Origin: an uncultured Muribaculaceae bacterium
GTDB taxonomy: Bacteria > Bacteroidota > Bacteroidia > Bacteroidales > Muribaculaceae
Assembly (NCBI GenBank): GCA_910587425.1
Contig: CAJUKU010000008.1
Coordinates: forward strand, 62,001-126,000
Direction of reading: 5' to 3'
Length of the DNA stretch: 64,000 nt
Positions 15,794-23,301 of the stretch are shown here, piece by piece (position 1 is the first letter of the stretch; each line of letters begins with the position of its first letter). A program made the position numbers and the translations under genes. The notes under the pieces are model-generated. The model had not been told where the DNA came from, searched no databases, and was given only the letters and a program-made list of their open reading frames with translations.

Positions 15794-16109
15794 AATGATG
15801 AAGCGAGAGAGCTTCACAAGCCCTCCACCGCAGTCCTGTGAGGATGGCGTGGAGGCAAAGGTGAACATAATGAATACCACATCAAAGTAGATTGGGAAAC
15901 TCATCAAATTATAATGAAATGCCGAGACAAGCCCAACTTACTGATGGCGGGCCCCATCCCCCTCGCGGGGAGGCTGTTTTCCAGCCCAGGCGGATTACAA
16001 AGGTGGTTGAGCTCTCAAATCCTGTCATCCGGAGTTTCATCGCATCCTTTGGTGTGGTCCTTATAAAGAAGAGGTGTTGCCGGTTTTTACCGTCAATGCC
16101 TCTTTTTTT
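15794..16109 (+). ncRNA. Candidate structured non-coding RNA, about 315 nt
   Basis: The interval runs from a consensus promoter to a strong intrinsic terminator and holds no credible gene. Visible helices: TGAAGC/GCTTCA around 15799-15816; CCTCCAC/GTGGAGG with an inner GTCCT/AGGAT around 15822-15855; a long helix AGTAGATTGGG (15886-15896) with CCCAACTTACT (15932-15942), extended by CATC (15880-15883)/GATG (15943-15946); CCCC/GGGG around 15959-15970; GGCTG/CAGCC around 15972-15986; and the terminator stem. It lacks the core motifs of RNase P RNA, tmRNA and SRP RNA. A six-codon frame (MNTTSK, near 15870) follows a purine-rich AAAGGTG. Independent RNA is favoured over a leader of the MFS gene because a second promoter follows the terminator. 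Confidence 0.55.
16069..16109 (+). terminator. Strong intrinsic terminator of the candidate RNA
   Basis: GAGGTGTTGCCGGT (16071-16084) pairs with ACCGTCAATGCCTC (16089-16102) with one C-T mismatch and two wobbles, a TTTT loop and a run of seven T (16103-16109). AA at 16069-16070 can extend the stem into the T-run. Confidence 0.85.
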
Positions 16110-16133
16110 GATCTGTGGTGTTGGAATTTGTTG

Positions 16134-16141
16134 TAATTTTG
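16134..16141 (+). promoter_or_regulatory. Proposed -7 element of the MFS gene
   Basis: TAATTTTG matches TAnnTTTG and lies 46 bases before the ATG at 16188. The nearest TTTG (16107-16110) is 23 bases upstream, a little too far, and lies inside the preceding T-run. Confidence 0.45.
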
Positions 16142-16187
16142 CAGCCGATTTTTTGAAGAATACTTTTAAGGATTTATTGAATGTCTT

Positions 16188-17330
16188 ATGAACAAGGGAC
16201 TTATTGCACTGGCATTTGGTACTTTCGCTCTTGGAATCGCTGAATTCACCATGATGGGCGTGCTCGGCGATGTGGCGAGCGGGCTTGATGTCAGCATCTC
16301 GTCGGCAGGACACATGATCACGGCGTATGCATTAGGGGTATGTGTGGGCGCGCCGGCATTGCTGGTGTTTCACCGTATGCCTTTGCGTCGCCTTCTTCTT
16401 ATTCTTGCGGCAGTAATTGTGGCGGGCAACAGTTTTGCCTCGCTCGCCGGTGGCTATTGGTCGCTTCTTGCGGCGCGTTTCATCTCCGGACTGCCGCATG
16501 GTGCATATTTCGGCGTGTCGGCAATCGTGGCGCAGCGTCTGGTGAAGCCCGGACATGGTGCGGAAGCAGTGTCGGCTATGGTCGCGGGAATGACTGTAGC
16601 CAATGTCATAGGTGTCCCGACGGCAACATTTCTGAGCAATCTTGTATCGTGGAGGCTCGCATTCGCGTCGGTTGCTCTGTTCGGCATCGTTACAGTGATA
16701 ATGCTCAGACATTGGCTTCCGGTGCTTGCTCCGCTACCTGACAAAGGGATGCGAGGTCAGTTCCGGTTTCTGCGCGGTGGGGCGCCATGGTTGATTTTCG
16801 CCGCCACATTCTTCGGGCAGGGTAGTGTCTACTGCTGGTTCAGCTATGTGGAGCCGGCTATGACGCATGTAACGGGATTCGCTACCGGTGCGATGACATG
16901 GATAATGGTGCTTGCCGGTGTCGGTATGGTTGTCGGAAATCTTGCCGCCGGACGTCTTGCCGACCGTTTCCGTGCATCGCGTGTGGTGTTGTGCATCATA
17001 TTGTGTGTGCTTGTGATTCTACCTGGATTGTATTTCGGGGCTCATGTACGCTGGCTCACGCTTCTGCTTATGTTTTTAGCTACTGCATCGCTTTTCGGTA
17101 TCGGTGGACCTATGCAATATCTTATCGTGCGTTACTCAAAAGGTGGCGAGATGCTTGGTGGTGCCGGGATTCAGATAGCATTCAATGTGTCGAATGCGAT
17201 AGCGAGTCTGCTCGGAGGTCTTGCGATACGCCACGGTTTCGGTTATGAGTCTCCTGCGCTTGTGGGTATTCCGATGGCTGTTGTGGCGGTTGTAACTCTT
17301 ATTGTCTTCGGGCGGCGTTACGCCGACTGA
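16188..17330 (+). CDS. MFS transporter, AraJ-like (DHA1 drug/sugar exporter family)
   Basis: 380 residues with about twelve transmembrane helices. The MFS pattern is visible: GTFALGIAEFTMMGVLGDVA in TM1, the antiporter-type segment RFISGLPHGAYFGVSA in TM4, and GRLADRF in the loop before the second half. The E-F in TM1 and GLPHGAY are typical of the AraJ/arabinose-efflux-like branch of DHA1, which exports small polar molecules or drugs by proton antiport. It stands alone between its own promoter and the shared terminator at 17348-17381. The substrate cannot be inferred. Confidence 0.88.
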   Translation: MNKGLIALAFGTFALGIAEFTMMGVLGDVASGLDVSISSAGHMITAYALGVCVGAPALLVFHRMPLRRLLLILAAVIVAGNSFASLAGGYWSLLAARFISGLPHGAYFGVSAIVAQRLVKPGHGAEAVSAMVAGMTVANVIGVPTATFLSNLVSWRLAFASVALFGIVTVIMLRHWLPVLAPLPDKGMRGQFRFLRGGAPWLIFAATFFGQGSVYCWFSYVEPAMTHVTGFATGAMTWIMVLAGVGMVVGNLAAGRLADRFRASRVVLCIILCVLVILPGLYFGAHVRWLTLLLMFLATASLFGIGGPMQYLIVRYSKGGEMLGGAGIQIAFNVSNAIASLLGGLAIRHGFGYESPALVGIPMAVVAVVTLIVFGRRYAD

Positions 17331-17347
17331 TTCTTTAAGATAATAAC

Positions 17348-17381
17348 AAAGGCTGTGTCAGGATGAAGTGACACAGCCTTT
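17348..17381. terminator. Bidirectional hairpin terminator
   Basis: AAAGGCTGTGTCA (17348-17360) is perfectly complementary to TGACACAGCCTTT (17369-17381); 8-base loop. It separates the convergent MFS and hexosaminidase genes and has A/T flanks suiting both directions. Confidence 0.8.
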
Positions 17382-17402
17382 GTCTATATTATAGTCCTGA
17401 TA

Positions 17403-19061
17403 TTAAAGTTGCTCGAAAACGTCGGGCGTCTCACCCTCAGCCTGAAATTCGTGAGTGCAGTAGTTTATGCTGGCGGCATCAAGCATGGGGCGTAGCGCGC
17501 GCACACGGTTGCGGAAACTATCGTAGTCGCGCTTCTGCTGAGGTGTCCATCCTGCTTCTGCGATGGCGGCAAGACGTGGGAACATCAGGTATTCGAGCAG
17601 CTCGGGAGTCATCACATACTCGCTCCAGAAGTTGCCCTGCACACCGAGGTATTTGTCGTGCAGATCCGCCGGAATATCTTTCACAGGCACGTAGTCGTAG
17701 ACGGCTTTGAGAGTTTCTGTGCCATGTCCCTGTGTCACAGGCTCGGTCGGAGATTTAGACTGGCGTCGGTTGATGTAGTAGGGGATCTGTGGGGTGAGTA
17801 TCGTGTTCAGTCCGCGTTTTGCCGCTTCGTGTGCCGCTTTGTCAGCGCCAACCCATGCCATTATGGTGATATCGTCGGGTAGCATGCCGGTGTTGCCGTG
17901 CAAAACCTCATTCCAGAAGATAAGCTTACGCTGATCAGCAGCGGGTTTGAGGGCTATATGGTCGGTCAGCTGCTTATAGAAGTAAAGCTGCAGGTCGCGG
18001 TATTTTGTTGATCCGATGCTGTCGAGAAGCGATTGGCATGCAGCATTTTCCTTCCATTTGTCTGTAGGGCATTCGTCGCCACCAAGATGTATGTATGGGA
18101 ATGGGAACAATGGTGTGATCTCATCGATTATGTCTTTCGCCATCTGCACGGCAGCCGGGTTAGCGACATTCATCACATCGTCCGACACACCTTGCATCAG
18201 CCACACCTCATGCGGATTCTCCGGGTCGCAGGCGAGCAGTTCGGGATAAGCAGCCACGGCAGCCTGAGTATGTCCGGGGATATCGATTTCCGGTATTATC
18301 TCAATGAAGCGGTCGCGGGCATACGCCACGATTTCGCGGATATCATCCTGAGTATAATAGCCGCCATAGCGCATTGTATCAGGTTCGAGTCCGATCCAAC
18401 CGAGTGACCGGCTGCCGCGGAAAGCCCCGACGTCGGTCAGGCGCGGATATTTCTTGATCTCTATGCGCCAGCCCTGATCCTCGGTCAGATGCCAGTGGAA
18501 ACGGTTCATCTTGTATGCTGCCATCGCATCAAGCAGTTTCTTGACCTCCTCTTTTCCGAATATGTGGCGTCCCTCGTCAAGCATGAATCCGCGCCAGCCG
18601 AAACGGGGAGTATCGACAATCTTTACGACGGGAATCGTCACGGAAGCTTCGGGCGACGTGTATGGCAGCATCTGGCGCAGCGACTGCAGGGCATAGAAGA
18701 ATCCTGCCGGGCGCGATGCGGTGATTGCAATGCCGTCGTTGTCGACATCAAGTGTATAGGCTTCTGCGCCGAGCTTTGGGTCAAGCTCGAGCTTCATAAT
18801 GGCATCTGATGACGTCCGAAATTTTGATCCTGTCGCTTTCTGAAGTTCAGGAATCATGCGCTGCAGCAAAACATTGATGCTGTCACCTGTATAAGCCGGG
18901 ACTGAATAAGTCACGGTTGCAGGAAATGTGAAACTTCCCTGGGCTGTCGTGACAGATGCAGGGAGTGGTACTATCGCTATTTCCGCCGCGTTTCCCGCTG
19001 CGGTGTTGGTGACGGCTGCGGCAGAGATCAGTAGTGCCGACAGTAATGATCGGATGTGCAT
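17403..19061 (-). CDS. Exported beta-N-acetylhexosaminidase (GH20)
   Basis: 552 residues. Signal peptide (LLISAAAVTNTAAG), a GH20b-type N-terminal domain (about 25-150) and the GH20 barrel: GWRGFMLDEGRH, NRFHWHLTEDQGWRIEI and the catalytic Asp-Glu pair in HLGGDECPTDKW (about residue 310). GH20 enzymes remove terminal GlcNAc or GalNAc by substrate-assisted catalysis; in a gut Bacteroidales this fits host mucin or N-glycan use, or peptidoglycan/chitin breakdown. It is not inside a SusCD locus here. Own promoter at 19093-19123. Confidence 0.92.
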   Translation of the reverse strand: MHIRSLLSALLISAAAVTNTAAGNAAEIAIVPLPASVTTAQGSFTFPATVTYSVPAYTGDSINVLLQRMIPELQKATGSKFRTSSDAIMKLELDPKLGAEAYTLDVDNDGIAITASRPAGFFYALQSLRQMLPYTSPEASVTIPVVKIVDTPRFGWRGFMLDEGRHIFGKEEVKKLLDAMAAYKMNRFHWHLTEDQGWRIEIKKYPRLTDVGAFRGSRSLGWIGLEPDTMRYGGYYTQDDIREIVAYARDRFIEIIPEIDIPGHTQAAVAAYPELLACDPENPHEVWLMQGVSDDVMNVANPAAVQMAKDIIDEITPLFPFPYIHLGGDECPTDKWKENAACQSLLDSIGSTKYRDLQLYFYKQLTDHIALKPAADQRKLIFWNEVLHGNTGMLPDDITIMAWVGADKAAHEAAKRGLNTILTPQIPYYINRRQSKSPTEPVTQGHGTETLKAVYDYVPVKDIPADLHDKYLGVQGNFWSEYVMTPELLEYLMFPRLAAIAEAGWTPQQKRDYDSFRNRVRALRPMLDAASINYCTHEFQAEGETPDVFEQL

Positions 19062-19092
19062 GGTATTCGCTCTAAGTTTTGTTCTGTTTCTG

Positions 19093-19123
19093 CAAAGTTA
19101 AGCATCTATGGCGGCAGGTGCAA
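19093..19123 (-). promoter_or_regulatory. Promoter of the GH20 gene
   Basis: Minus strand TTG (19123-19121), 20 bases, TAACTTTG (19100-19093). Full consensus match. Predicted start near 19086, leader about 25 bases. Confidence 0.7.
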
Positions 19124-19148
19124 GGGCATAGCTTGTTTTTTACAAAAA

Positions 19149-19180
19149 ATGCGGATGTGTCGGTTATGACACATCCGCAT
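19149..19180 (-). terminator. Terminator of rprXY
   Basis: ATGCGGATGTGTC (19149-19161) pairs perfectly with GACACATCCGCAT (19168-19180). On the minus strand the stem is followed by a T-run (19148-19143). It lies 27 bases beyond the rprY stop. Confidence 0.85.
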
Positions 19181-19206
19181 TGTGGACTCCTATGGAGTTA
19201 TGGGAT

Positions 19207-19917
19207 TTATTCCGCCTCCTGTTCGGGAAGGGGAGCGATGAGCTTGTAGCCCTTGCCGTGGATATTGATGATCTCGATCGAGGGGTCCTCGCGCAGGTGC
19301 TTGCGGAGCTTGGTGATATACACGTCCATGCTGCGCGCGTTGAAGTAGTTGTCGTCGATCCAGATGGTCTTGAGGGCGAAGTTTCTCTCAAGGATTTCGT
19401 TGACATGTGCACAGAGCAGGCTCAGCAGTTCCGACTCCTTTGTGGTGAGCTTTGTCGACTTGTCGCCGATCATCAGCACCTGCTTCTGGGTGTCGAATGT
19501 GAATTTGCCGATCTTGTACATGGTGATCTCCTTGCCTTTCTTGCCTTTCACGCGGCGGAGAATAGCCTCGATACGGAACACGAGTTCCTCCATCGAGAAA
19601 GGTTTGGTGATATAATCGTCGGCACCGATCTTGAATCCTTCAAGTATGTCTTCCTTAATCGATTTTGCGGTGAGGAATATGATAGGTACCTCAGCGTTGA
19701 CGGTGCGGATTTCTGTGGCAAGTGCGAAACCGTCTTTTTTCGGCATCATCACGTCGAGCACACAGAGGTCGTATTTGCCTTTGAGGAAGGCTTTGTAACC
19801 GCTTTCGCCGTCTGCAAAAAGGTCAGCGTTGTAACCCTTTGCCTGGAGATATTCGCGGAGGAGCATGCCGAGATTCTCGTCATCCTCGCAGAGCAGTATG
19901 CGCAAACGTTCTTCCAT
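19207..19917 (-). CDS. rprY: OmpR-family response regulator RprY
   Basis: 236 residues from the ATG at 19917; a TTG 9 bases upstream overlaps the kinase stop but is less likely. The receiver domain (1-120) has the acidic pair EDDENLG, phospho-acceptor Asp in CVLDVMMPKKDG (about 55), Thr in FLTAKS and Lys in ITKPFS. The winged-helix DNA-binding domain (about 130-230) shows TTKESELLSLLC and RSMDVYITKLRKHL. It closely resembles RprY of Bacteroides. It forms an operon with the kinase gene immediately upstream. In Bacteroides RprY has been linked to stress responses; targets here are not visible. Confidence 0.9.
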   Translation of the reverse strand: MEERLRILLCEDDENLGMLLREYLQAKGYNADLFADGESGYKAFLKGKYDLCVLDVMMPKKDGFALATEIRTVNAEVPIIFLTAKSIKEDILEGFKIGADDYITKPFSMEELVFRIEAILRRVKGKKGKEITMYKIGKFTFDTQKQVLMIGDKSTKLTTKESELLSLLCAHVNEILERNFALKTIWIDDNYFNARSMDVYITKLRKHLREDPSIEIINIHGKGYKLIAPLPEQEAE

Positions 19918-19922
19918 AATGT

Positions 19923-21437
19923 TCAATTTTTCGTTAGGGGTAATATGATTATAAATTTTGTTCCTTGTGAGGGTTCGCTTTCCACGGTGATTTCACCGCG
20001 GAGCTCGCGCACCATCTTCTGCACGTAGGCGAGCCCGAGACCGAAGCCTTTCACATCGTGCAGGTTGCCGGTGCTCACGCGATAGAATTTCTCGAATATT
20101 TTCTTGAGATCCTCGCGGCGTATTCCGATACCGTTGTCGGCTACGGTGATCTCGAGGCGTGAGTTGGAGATATCGCGGGTGGTGACACGCAGCATCAGCG
20201 GCACATCCTCGCGACGGTATTTCACCGCGTTGTCGAGCAGGTTGAATATCACGTTGGTGAAGTGCATCTCATCCACGTAGATCATCGATTGCTCGGCGAG
20301 CAGTTCGGTGGCGATCTTTCCGCCGTATTTCTCTACCTTTATCTTGAAAGTGTGCGCGATGTTGGCTATCGCCACGTTGGCATCTATGTCCTGTAGCTTG
20401 AGTGTGGCACGCTGCCGTTCGAACATCGACATCTGGAGCACTTTCTCAACCTGGAAACGGAGGCGCTTTGTCTCCTCGTTGATCACGGATGAGATATGTT
20501 CCTGCATCTTCTCCGACTTGCGCACCGATGAGTCGTTGAGCATCTGCGCGGCAAGTGATATGGTGGAGATCGGTGTCTTGAACTCGTGGGTCATGTTGTT
20601 GATGAAGTCATTTTTCATCTCCGTGAGTTTCTTCTGACGGAATGTCAGGAAGATCGTGTAGGTGAACATGACCAGAAGTATGAATGTGAGGATGAACGAC
20701 GGGATCACATACCGGAGCGATGACAGCACGTAGTCACGCTTTGTCGGGAAGTAGACTTTCAGATAGTTCATCCGGTTCTTCGAGTCGTTGGGGAAGAGCG
20801 TCTGCACGAACATATTGTTGTCGCCCGCCTGCTCGGGGGTATAGCCAGCAGTACGGTAGACAACGGCACCAAGACGGTTGACGACCGCAAACTCGAACGG
20901 CAGGTCAAGTCCGTTGTTGTCGAGCTCCATCCGCAAGTAGGTCGCTACTTTGGCTGAATCGGCACGCTCATCTATCGGTCGGGAGCTTGACTGCGATATC
21001 ATTCTCATTATCACCTCGTCGAGCAATCCTTTCTGATACAGGTACTGATCGCGCAGTATCTCATGCGCCGAACGATGCTGGTCAAGGCGGCGCACATTCG
21101 GGGTCAATACGTTTAGATCGCCCTGGAGAGTCAGCGCTCCACGTTTGCCTTCGGCGGTGGTGAATGAGAATTTTATGCCTCCCTGGTCTGTCCCACCCAC
21201 GGAGTAGCGGGGGAGTACGGAGGTCTCGATCTGAGCCACGTCCTCTTCGAGAAAATGTTTGGTCTCGTCCTGTTCAAGGTTAGTAGTGACTGCATACAGA
21301 CTGCGTTTGACACCTTCGGAAAACTGGTCGTCGCGCATACGTATCATATTCTGCATGTACATTACCTGCATGTACAGCAGCCCTATGAATGTCAGCGCCA
21401 TTATTATAGTTATTGACCAGATGGTAGATTTTTTCAT
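19923..21437 (-). CDS. rprX: Sensor histidine kinase RprX
   Basis: 504 residues. TM1 (about 6-27), a periplasmic sensor domain of about 210 residues, TM2 (about 243-266), then HisKA with the phospho-acceptor His in NNMTHEFKTPIS (about 284) and a HATPase domain with NLLDNAVKYR, VADNGIGI and GFGLGLAYV. The layout matches RprX. The stop lies 5 bases before the rprY ATG. No full promoter was found; a TAATTTTG lies at 21556-21549 on the minus strand without a -33. Confidence 0.9.
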   Translation of the reverse strand: MKKSTIWSITIIMALTFIGLLYMQVMYMQNMIRMRDDQFSEGVKRSLYAVTTNLEQDETKHFLEEDVAQIETSVLPRYSVGGTDQGGIKFSFTTAEGKRGALTLQGDLNVLTPNVRRLDQHRSAHEILRDQYLYQKGLLDEVIMRMISQSSSRPIDERADSAKVATYLRMELDNNGLDLPFEFAVVNRLGAVVYRTAGYTPEQAGDNNMFVQTLFPNDSKNRMNYLKVYFPTKRDYVLSSLRYVIPSFILTFILLVMFTYTIFLTFRQKKLTEMKNDFINNMTHEFKTPISTISLAAQMLNDSSVRKSEKMQEHISSVINEETKRLRFQVEKVLQMSMFERQRATLKLQDIDANVAIANIAHTFKIKVEKYGGKIATELLAEQSMIYVDEMHFTNVIFNLLDNAVKYRREDVPLMLRVTTRDISNSRLEITVADNGIGIRREDLKKIFEKFYRVSTGNLHDVKGFGLGLAYVQKMVRELRGEITVESEPSQGTKFIIILPLTKN

Positions 21438-21802
21438 TGTGCCGTAGCGAATGTTCAGTTATTTTTTAACTTTATTATGTTAACACCGCATTATGCCGTA
21501 ATGTTATGGCGGAATTGAATTTTTAGGTGTAAATTTAACATTACGGGTCAAAATTAACAATTAAATGTGAAATTCAGAAGACGACTCATGTTTTTTACAC
21601 AATTTTATGGTATTTGAAGAGTGTCGCAGAAGATACGGTATCGGTATCCTTGCGGCAGAACATAATCGGCGGCAGTGGCGTTGTGATAGTAAAGGCTGGT
21701 GCCTTGTGCTATCAACGGCTTTACGTTTCAACTGTTTATTTATTGAAAAGTACGCATCAGCCCGTCGAAAAGTCTATCACAAACCGATAAACATATTACG
21801 CT
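21438..21802. other. Divergent intergenic region between rprX and the MscS gene
   Basis: A/T-rich. It contains a minus-strand TAATTTTG (21556-21549) that could serve rprX, and a bipartite hairpin before the MscS gene: TGATAG (21684-21689)/CTATCA (21709-21714) around AAGGC (21692-21696)/GCCTT (21701-21705). A 68-codon frame (21607-21813) overlaps the MscS start; it resembles no known protein and I do not call it. Confidence 0.45.
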
Positions 21803-23164
21803 ATGCTTTCTGAAATTATCCCTTCACACCGTGTCGCAAACTGGTTGCTGTCGACTATTGACGGTGTGCTCGACACCGTGGGATTGAGCCACATGAAAAA
21901 TCTGGAGGAATACATCTATGTCGCAGTCATCGTGGCATTGGCACTCTTTCTCGGATGGCTGATCCGGCGTCTGATTCTTCTAATCGCGCGAAAGGTGGTG
22001 AAAATGCGCAACAGTGTGGTGGCGCGTGAATTGCTTGAGCAGAGAGTGCTTACGAAGTGCAGCCACGTAATCCCGCCGCTTGTGATACTGGCGCTGTTGC
22101 CATTTGCGTTTGACACAACATCCTCCCTTCTGAAGATATTTGAGAAGTGTGTGTGGATATACTCGCTGATCACTATAGCCATGGCTGTCAATACTGTGCT
22201 GACTTTCGCATGGATGCGTTTTGATCAGCGTGACAATACGAAAAACCTGCCGCTAAAGGGAATTCTCAACGTATGTGTCGGTATAGTATGGATTGTAGTG
22301 ACTATTATCGGTGGCTCGATACTGCTTGGTAAATCGCCTGCAGTTCTTCTGACAGGACTCGGTGCTTTCGCGGCTGCATTGATGTTGATTTTCAAAGACA
22401 CTATTTTAGGATTCGTAGCCGGTATACAGCTGTCGCAGAACGACATGCTGCGCGTGGGTGACTGGATCGTGGTTCCGTCAACTATCGCCAACGGTATAGT
22501 GCAGGATGTTTCGCTCACCGCTGTAAAGGTGCAGAACTGGGATAATACAATCGTGACCCTGCCGCCTTACACGCTTGTCTCGACATCGTTTCAGAACTGG
22601 CGGGGAATGTCGCAGTCAGGTTGCCGCCAGATATGCCGCTCGGTGATATTTGATTCCTATTATGTCAAGTCGTGCACACCTGAACTTATTGAAAAGGTTA
22701 CACAGCTTCATCCTGAGATGAAAGCATTCGTCGACAAGTCGAAAGCAGCCGGCGGAAAGGTCAATTACGATCCGGGTCTTGCCGTGGTTAACGGTACTAC
22801 GGAGACCAACCTCGGTCTGTTCCGCGCCTATATGTGCCAGTATCTGCTCAATCATCCCCTCATCGTGAAGGATCAGCAGATCCTTGTGCGCGTCATGGTG
22901 CCTACCGGCATCGGCATACCGTTGCAGCTATGGTGTTTCACCACTACGGCATGGACCGCCTACGAGGCTGTGCAGAGTGAGATATTCGAGCATATAGCCT
23001 CTGTGTGTCAGGATTTCGACCTGCAACTGTTCAACTATCCCTCCGGAGTCGATGTGGAGACCGTGCAGATGAATCCTGCCGATCGTGCGGAGCTCGGCGA
23101 TGCTTCGGCTGATGCGGCATCTGCATCGGCGCAGAGCAATGCCTCTGTCGCTTCCGCACAATAA
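21803..23164 (+). CDS. Mechanosensitive ion channel, MscS family (YbdG-like)
   Basis: 453 residues. Five N-terminal hydrophobic helices precede the MscS core: the pore helix LLTGLGAFAAALMLIFKDTILGFVAG (about residues 185-210, Gly/Ala-rich packing face), then the beta domain with VGDWIVVPSTIANGIVQDV and TVLPPYTLV-like NTIVTLPPYTLVS. The long N-terminus and the extended C-terminus resemble YbdG (miniconductance channel) more than E. coli MscS. It would open on membrane stretch to release solutes after hypo-osmotic shock. The last ~30 residues are low-complexity Ala/Ser. Confidence 0.88.
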   Translation: MLSEIIPSHRVANWLLSTIDGVLDTVGLSHMKNLEEYIYVAVIVALALFLGWLIRRLILLIARKVVKMRNSVVARELLEQRVLTKCSHVIPPLVILALLPFAFDTTSSLLKIFEKCVWIYSLITIAMAVNTVLTFAWMRFDQRDNTKNLPLKGILNVCVGIVWIVVTIIGGSILLGKSPAVLLTGLGAFAAALMLIFKDTILGFVAGIQLSQNDMLRVGDWIVVPSTIANGIVQDVSLTAVKVQNWDNTIVTLPPYTLVSTSFQNWRGMSQSGCRQICRSVIFDSYYVKSCTPELIEKVTQLHPEMKAFVDKSKAAGGKVNYDPGLAVVNGTTETNLGLFRAYMCQYLLNHPLIVKDQQILVRVMVPTGIGIPLQLWCFTTTAWTAYEAVQSEIFEHIASVCQDFDLQLFNYPSGVDVETVQMNPADRAELGDASADAASASAQSNASVASAQ

Positions 23165-23194
23165 TCACTGAAAGAAAAATTTACCGAAGCAGGA

Positions 23195-23242
23195 ACGTCC
23201 GGCATTGTTGACACAATGTTTTTGTGTAACTTTGCCGGACGT
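23195..23242 (+). promoter_or_regulatory. Promoter of the ModF-like gene embraced by an inverted repeat
   Basis: TTG (23205-23207), 19 bases, TAACTTTG (23227-23234) is a full promoter match. A perfect 9-bp inverted repeat, ACGTCCGGC (23195-23203) and GCCGGACGT (23234-23242), flanks it, and a second repeat, ACACAA/TTGTGT (about 23211-23226), lies inside. There is no T-run after the outer repeat, so this looks like an operator rather than a terminator. Confidence 0.55.
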
Positions 23243-23301
23243 CCCGCTTGATTTACATAGGGGCAAAGTTATTACGGTAAAGTCCACCCACAGGCTATTT
23301 T

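Noticed and set aside
15794..16109. RNase P RNA, tmRNA or SRP RNA identity for the candidate RNA
   Set aside because: I found no GAGGAAAGTCC (RNase P), no alanine-tag frame or T-arm ending in CCA (tmRNA), and no GGAAGGAAGCAGC (SRP).
15892..16191. 99-codon plus-strand frame inside the candidate RNA region
   Set aside because: It crosses the strong terminator and reads as Pro/Arg-rich noise; helices explain the interval better.
21607..21813. 68-codon frame before the MscS gene
   Set aside because: No signal, membrane or domain pattern; it contains the leader hairpin and overlaps the MscS start.
23195..23242. Terminator reading of the inverted repeat before the ModF-like gene
   Set aside because: No T-run on either side and a full promoter lies within it.
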